A stretch of 37,581 bases of DNA, from positions 1 to 37,581 of the forward strand of contig NZ_MBES01000059.1 of the NCBI RefSeq assembly GCF_001954195.1. The letters are read 5' to 3'. The notes below the pieces were generated by a model. It searched no databases. It was given only the letters and a program-made list of their open reading frames with translations, and had not been told where the DNA came from. This stretch comes from Mycobacterium sp. IS-1264. GTDB taxonomy: Bacteria > Actinomycetota > Actinomycetes > Mycobacteriales > Mycobacteriaceae. A program made the position numbers and the translations under genes. Every line of letters begins with the position of its first letter. Position 1 is the first letter of the stretch. This document shows positions 33,655 to 37,581 of this stretch, one piece after another.

Positions 33655-34611
33655 CTATGACGACGGGGCGGGCGAACCGGGCAGCGGCCGCTGCCAGAGC
33701 CGCGGCATGACGCTGCGTCGGGTGTGCGCGGCGTCGAGCACCTGCGCCGGCGCGGGCGCCGGTGCCTCCTCCGCCGGGTCGTCGACCTGCTCGGCCAACT
33801 CATCGCAGAGCGTCGCCAACAGCGCCCTGGCCGCCAGCGCGTACGCGGCCGGCGAGGGATGGAAGCCGTCGGCGGAGAACATCACCTCGGGCGTGGCCCG
33901 GAACTGGGGCGCCAGCAGGTGCGCCAACGGCACCGGCACCCCGCCGGCCGCCCGGACCGACGCGGCCTGGGCGCGGGCGAGCTGCGAAGTGCGCGCGTGC
34001 GCAAGGGAGCGAAGCGGTTGGGGAATGGCGCTGATCAGGCCCAGGTCCGGGCAGGTGCCCACGACGACGATCGCGCCGCGGGTGCGCAACTTGCGCACCG
34101 CCGTGCCCAGCCGTTGCGCGGACTGGCTGATCCCGTTGAGCGCGGTGACGTCGTTGGCGCCGATCATCATCACGGCCGCGTCCGGTGGCGCTCCGGCCAC
34201 GAACATCGCATCCACTTGGCCGCAAACGCCTTTCGAGGTGGCGCCCACGATCGCCTTGGTGCTCAACCTGATGCGCTTGCCGGTCTGCTCGGCGAGTCCG
34301 CGTGCGATCAGCACGCCGGGCACCTCTTCGGCGTTCATGCAGCCATATCCGGTGGCCGTCGAGTCCCCGAAGATCATCAGGTGCAGATCCGCCGGTACGC
34401 CGCGCTGCCACCGCTCGACGGGTCCGCCGCCCGGGCTGTACACGCCATCGGCGCGGGGCGGGACGTCCCACGCCTTCGGGATGACGGTGCGCGCGTGCGA
34501 CGCCTGGCCGACGAGCAGGTTGCGAGCGCCCAGGTAGGCCGTGCCTGTCGAGGCGAGTGCACCCGCTGTGGCCAGGGCGATCGTCGAACGACGCGGCACC
34601 CGGATGGTCAC
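33655..34611 (-). CDS. SGNH/GDSL esterase, Rv1075c orthologue
   Basis: The 318-residue protein has an N-terminal hydrophobic segment (about 8-28) that probably anchors or exports it. It has the GDSL-family blocks IFGDSTATGYG (S84), IGAND and SADGFHPS (D248, H251). M. tuberculosis Rv1075c, a characterised GDSL esterase, has its triad four residues earlier as I recall. A Pro/Ala-rich tail with repeated PAEEAPAPAP ends the protein. Confidence 0.92.
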   Translation of the reverse strand: MTIRVPRRSTIALATAGALASTGTAYLGARNLLVGQASHARTVIPKAWDVPPRADGVYSPGGGPVERWQRGVPADLHLMIFGDSTATGYGCMNAEEVPGVLIARGLAEQTGKRIRLSTKAIVGATSKGVCGQVDAMFVAGAPPDAAVMMIGANDVTALNGISQSAQRLGTAVRKLRTRGAIVVVGTCPDLGLISAIPQPLRSLAHARTSQLARAQAASVRAAGGVPVPLAHLLAPQFRATPEVMFSADGFHPSPAAYALAARALLATLCDELAEQVDDPAEEAPAPAPAQVLDAAHTRRSVMPRLWQRPLPGSPAPSS

Positions 34612-34844
34612 GCAATCAGTTTAGATCGGCTCGAGTGTTTGCGCTGGCGGCTTAAAAACAATGTGATCACGTTGTGAATCACATGTGGTATCAAATCAGA
34701 CTCTTCAAATGTTGTACCCGTCGAAGCCTGTCAAGCTAAGTCCAGCGAGTTGGCTGAACGACTCGGCGAACAGAAGATGAACCGGACGCTTAGCCGCCTC
34801 GTCACATGCTGTATCGGACTACAACGGCGTAGGAAGTGTTGAGC
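34612..34844. other. Divergent intergenic region between Rv1075c and lipU
   Basis: These ~230 bases hold promoters of both divergent genes and no ORF of note. The main structure is the palindrome at 34661-34684. The part near 34740-34800 has ordinary composition. Confidence 0.5.
34661..34684. promoter_or_regulatory. Candidate operator, ATGTGAT-N10-ATCACAT
   Basis: Seven-bp arms at 34661-34667 and 34678-34684 are perfect complements; the spacer contains a further GTGA. TGTGA and TCACA halves recall CRP or FadR/GntR-type sites, but the spacing does not fit the CRP consensus (six). It lies 49 bases upstream of the Rv1075c start and 160 upstream of lipU. Confidence 0.45.
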
Positions 34845-35912
34845 ATGACCGCACCCAGCAAGGTCTCCGGTTCCGCCCCGAGAGCCATTTGCACACACGA
34901 TGTCCTCAGGGCACGTAGAGTTGAATCACGCAAATTCGCGATCAGCGATGGCGCGCCAGTCGAGGTCCTCGAATCGGGGCCGAGCGTTGCTGCGCGGCTT
35001 GCCAATCTCGCATCACGGCTGACGATCCGGCCGATCCTGGCCGCCGGGAGCCACGCACCCAACGCACCCTGGCCCTGGGGCCTCATCGACCTGCTATCCC
35101 GAGTCGTGCTGCCCGTGACCGCCACGGTCCGACAGGACGTGAAGTTGCCAAACGCGTCGGCACAGTTGGTGCGTGCCCCCGGGGTGCTACCCGCGGACGG
35201 TACCCGCCGGATGGTTCTCTACTTCCATGGCGGAGCATTCCTGACGTGTGGAGCAAACTCACACGGGCGCCTCGTCGAAGCGCTCTCCAAGTTTGCTGAC
35301 TCACCCGTCCTGGTGGTCAACTACCGGCTCCTGCCCAAGCATTCGGTGGGGATGGCGCTCGCCGATTGCCACGACGCCTACCAATGGGTGCGCCGGCGCG
35401 GCTACGACGCCGACCGCATTGTGCTGGCCGGCGACTCGGCCGGCGGGTATCTCGCGCTCGCCCTCGCGCAACGTCTGCAGGAGGAGGGCGAAGAGCCGGC
35501 GGCGCTGGTCGCGATCTCGCCACTGCTGCAGCTAGCAAAGGAATGCAAGCAGGCCCATCCCAACATCAAGACCGACGCGATGTTCCCCGCCACCGCGTTC
35601 GACGCGCTCGTCGCTTTGGTTGCTAGCGCCGCCGAAAAGAACATCGTCGACGGCAAACCCGAAGAGATTTACGAGCCGCTGGAGCACATCAAACCGGGAC
35701 TGCCGCGGACGCTGATCCACGTCTCGGGATCCGAGGTGCTGCTGCACGACGCCCAGTTGGCCGCGAGCCGGCTGGCCGCGGTCGGCGTGCCCGCCGAAGT
35801 CCGGGTGTGGCCGGGCCAGATTCACGACTTCCAGCTCGCCGCGCCGATGGTGCCCGAGGCAATCCGTTCGCTGCGCCAAATCGGCGAGTACATCCGCGAA
35901 GCCACCGATTAG
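34845..35912 (+). CDS. lipU: Lipase/esterase LipU (HSL family)
   Basis: From the ATG at 34845 (AGGAAG upstream; a GTG at 34836 is too close) the protein has 355 residues. It has the oxyanion motif FHGGAF (128-131 for HGGA) and nucleophile S198 in GDSAGG, as in hormone-sensitive-lipase-like esterases. The usual acid motif position reads HVSGSEVLLHD, so the acid may be Glu or the later Asp; the histidine is in GQIHDFQ. It hydrolyses short-chain or lipid esters. Position before cbs matches Rv1076. Confidence 0.9.
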   Translation: MTAPSKVSGSAPRAICTHDVLRARRVESRKFAISDGAPVEVLESGPSVAARLANLASRLTIRPILAAGSHAPNAPWPWGLIDLLSRVVLPVTATVRQDVKLPNASAQLVRAPGVLPADGTRRMVLYFHGGAFLTCGANSHGRLVEALSKFADSPVLVVNYRLLPKHSVGMALADCHDAYQWVRRRGYDADRIVLAGDSAGGYLALALAQRLQEEGEEPAALVAISPLLQLAKECKQAHPNIKTDAMFPATAFDALVALVASAAEKNIVDGKPEEIYEPLEHIKPGLPRTLIHVSGSEVLLHDAQLAASRLAAVGVPAEVRVWPGQIHDFQLAAPMVPEAIRSLRQIGEYIREATD

Positions 35913-35977
35913 CGCGCCTCCTCGGCCGACCGCGGCGCGGGTATGCGCGGCCCGAAACGGCCTGAGACGATGAACGC

Positions 35978-37369
35978 ATGCGAATCGCGCAGCACATCAG
36001 CGAGCTCATCGGTGGCACCCCACTGGTTCGCCTGAACTCCGTCATCCCCCCCGGCGCCGGCACCGTCGTGGCAAAGGTCGAATACCTCAACCCCGGGGCC
36101 AGCTCCAAGGACCGGATCGCGGTGAAGATGATCGACGCCGCGGAGGCCGCTGGGCTGCTGAAGCCGGGCGGCACCATCGTCGAACCGACCTCGGGCAATA
36201 CCGGTGTCGGTCTTGCCCTGGTCGCCCAACCCCGCGGCTACAAGTGCGTGTTCGTCTGCCCGGACAAGGTCAGCGAGGACAAGCGCAACGTGTTGCTGGC
36301 CTACGGCGCCGAGGTGGTGGTGTGCCCGACGGCGGTGCCGCCCGACCACCCCGACAGCTACTACAGCGTTTCCGACCGGCTGGTCCGGGAGATCGACGGC
36401 GCGTGGAAGCCCGACCAGTACGCCAATCCCGAGGGCCCGGCCAGCCACTACGAGACCACCGGCCCGGAGATCTGGGCCGACACCGACGGCAAGGTCACCC
36501 ACTTCGTCGCCGGCATCGGCACCGGCGGGACCATCACCGGCGCCGGGCGCTACCTCAAGGAGGTGTCCGGCGGCGCGGTCCGCATCGTCGGCGCCGACCC
36601 CGAGGGCTCGGTGTATTCGGGAGGCACCGGCCGCCCCTACCTGGTCGAAGGGGTCGGCGAGGATTTCTGGCCGGCGGCCTACGACCCAAGCGTGCCCGAT
36701 CAGATCATCGCGGTGTCCGACTCCGATTCGTTCAACATGACCAGGCGGCTGGCCCGCGAGGAAGCGATGCTGGTCGGCGGTTCGTGCGGGATGGCCGTGG
36801 TGGCCGCGGTGAAGGTGGCGGAGGAGGCCGGGCCCGATGCGCTCGTCGTCGTTTTGCTGCCCGACGGCGGGCGTGGCTACATGTCGAAGATCTTCAACGA
36901 CGCGTGGATGTCGTCGTACGGCTTCCTGCGTAGCCGCCTCGACGGCTCGACCGAGCAGCCGACGGTCGGTGACGTGTTGCGCGGGAAGTCCGGCGCGCTA
37001 CCGGATTTGGTGCACACCCATCCGTCGGAGACGGTGCGCGACGCGATCGGCATTCTGCGTGAGTACGGCGTCTCGCAGATGCCGGTCGTTGGGGCCGAGC
37101 CGCCGGTGATGGCCGGCGAGGTCGCCGGCAGCGTCTCCGAACGCGAACTACTTTCGGCCGTCTTCGAGGGACGCGCCAAGTTGGCCGACGCCGTCTCCGA
37201 ACACATGAGCCCGCCGCTGCGCATGATCGGCGCCGGCGAGTCGGTGACCGCGGCCGGCAAGGCGCTGCGGGAATGGGACGCGCTGATGGTGGTGGAGCAA
37301 GGCAAGCCGGTGGGAGTGATCACCCGCTACGACTTGTTGGGATTCCTCTCGGAACCGCGGCGGCCTTAG
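35978..37369 (+). CDS. cbs: Cystathionine beta-synthase
   Basis: The 463-residue PLP enzyme has the Schiff-base lysine K44 (GASSKDRIA), the PTSGNTGVG loop and the phosphate-binding GTGGT segment, then two CBS domains (about 335-395 and 400-460). It condenses serine and homocysteine to cystathionine in transsulfuration, and can release H2S. Matches Rv1077. The CBS pair may bind an adenosyl ligand, as in other family members. Pra follows 90 bp downstream. Confidence 0.95.
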   Translation: MRIAQHISELIGGTPLVRLNSVIPPGAGTVVAKVEYLNPGASSKDRIAVKMIDAAEAAGLLKPGGTIVEPTSGNTGVGLALVAQPRGYKCVFVCPDKVSEDKRNVLLAYGAEVVVCPTAVPPDHPDSYYSVSDRLVREIDGAWKPDQYANPEGPASHYETTGPEIWADTDGKVTHFVAGIGTGGTITGAGRYLKEVSGGAVRIVGADPEGSVYSGGTGRPYLVEGVGEDFWPAAYDPSVPDQIIAVSDSDSFNMTRRLAREEAMLVGGSCGMAVVAAVKVAEEAGPDALVVVLLPDGGRGYMSKIFNDAWMSSYGFLRSRLDGSTEQPTVGDVLRGKSGALPDLVHTHPSETVRDAIGILREYGVSQMPVVGAEPPVMAGEVAGSVSERELLSAVFEGRAKLADAVSEHMSPPLRMIGAGESVTAAGKALREWDALMVVEQGKPVGVITRYDLLGFLSEPRRP

Positions 37370-37458
37370 GGCGGCGTCCCGCAAGGTCTCGCCTGGCCAG
37401 TGGGTGCTCAGGTACTGTGATTCGGCCAGTTCAGCTCATCCGAAGTGGAAGGGTTGCC

Positions 37459-37581
37459 ATGACCGATCAACCGCCGCCCGGCGAATCTCACCTCCCCCCT
37501 CCACCTCCGCCCGACCAGGGTGAGCATGAGCCCGCGCCCTCGGCGCCCCCGCGCCCGACGTTCTCGACCGTAAGGGTCGAC
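37459..37581 (+). CDS. pra: Proline-rich antigen Pra, N-terminal part
   Basis: The 41 codons before the window edge start MTDQPPPGESHLPPPPPP, the proline-rich beginning of the Pra (Rv1078) membrane antigen. The RDD membrane domain expected downstream lies outside the window. GTGGAAGGG precedes the ATG. Synteny with cbs supports the call. Confidence 0.85.
   Translation, partial: MTDQPPPGESHLPPPPPPDQGEHEPAPSAPPRPTFSTVRVD

Noticed and set aside
34662..34683. CRP (Rv3676) site
   Set aside because: TGTGA/TCACA halves have a spacer of 12 between the outer pair or one between the inner pair, rather than six.
34922..34938. Third copy of the islet repeat inside lipU (TCACGCAAATTCG)
   Set aside because: Only 13 bases match, within coding sequence, and the rest of the repeat is absent.

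Overview
The window is a high-GC actinobacterial chromosome segment from a Mycobacterium. It has a PE/PPE/Esx cluster of the ESX-5 type (found in slow growers) and a gene order that matches, from memory, the M. tuberculosis stretch Rv1038c-Rv1040c, leuX and Rv1057-Rv1078. It is not M. tuberculosis: several blocks absent there sit between the syntenic genes, and the Rv1067c/Rv1068c PE_PGRS pair is missing. I cannot name the species; a nontuberculous slow grower is most likely.

Layout. (1) 1-2267, minus strand: PE8-like, PPE15-like and the start of an EsxJ-like gene, one secreted-effector operon. (2) 2627-2700: a tRNA-Leu(UAA), a typical integration site. (3) 2700-10354, accessory: a small translationally coupled hypothetical pair, a second GarA-like FHA protein, a tiny secreted protein, a membrane methyltransferase divergent from an HxlR-SCP2 regulator, a membrane protein, a dienelactone hydrolase/DUF6295/DUF427 operon, and an ammonium transporter with its own PII protein. 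(4) 10852-16284, core: Rv1057-Rv1061 orthologues (beta-propeller, FadD14, Rossmann oxidoreductase, SRPBCC protein, class II glutamine amidotransferase). (5) 16339-21006, accessory islet bracketed by two ~50-bp imperfect direct repeats: SAM methyltransferase, ArsR-rhodanese regulator, sulfide:quinone-reductase-like flavoprotein, MddA-like methanethiol methyltransferase, cupin-cyclase fusion. (6) 21061-30095, mostly core: cutinase, two patatins, LpqV, cysteine-dioxygenase-like protein plus rhodanese, an alpha/beta hydrolase, EchA8, EchA9 and a Bax-inhibitor-1-like membrane protein ending in a 19-bp terminator. (7) 30158-32277, accessory: flavoprotein oxidoreductase and ECF41-type sigma factor as one operon behind a recognisable ECF41 promoter. 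(8) 32344-37581, core: FadA3, SGNH esterase, LipU, cystathionine beta-synthase and the start of Pra.

The main candidate for an undescribed system is region 5. It combines two methyltransferases, a sulfide-oxidising-type flavoprotein and a persulfide-type sensor, which reads as an inducible pathway for disposing of sulfide or methanethiol by oxidation and by S-methylation to volatile dimethyl sulfide, with a nucleotide cyclase attached. Other points of interest are the GarA paralogue beside the tRNA, the short-variable-arm tRNA-Leu, a C-terminal tail shared by the PE and PPE proteins, nested RNA-like secondary structure before the Rv1057 and Rv1059 orthologues, and a coupled leader peptide at 3083-3127. 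Statements about orthology, family members and published regulators come from memory; no database search was possible.
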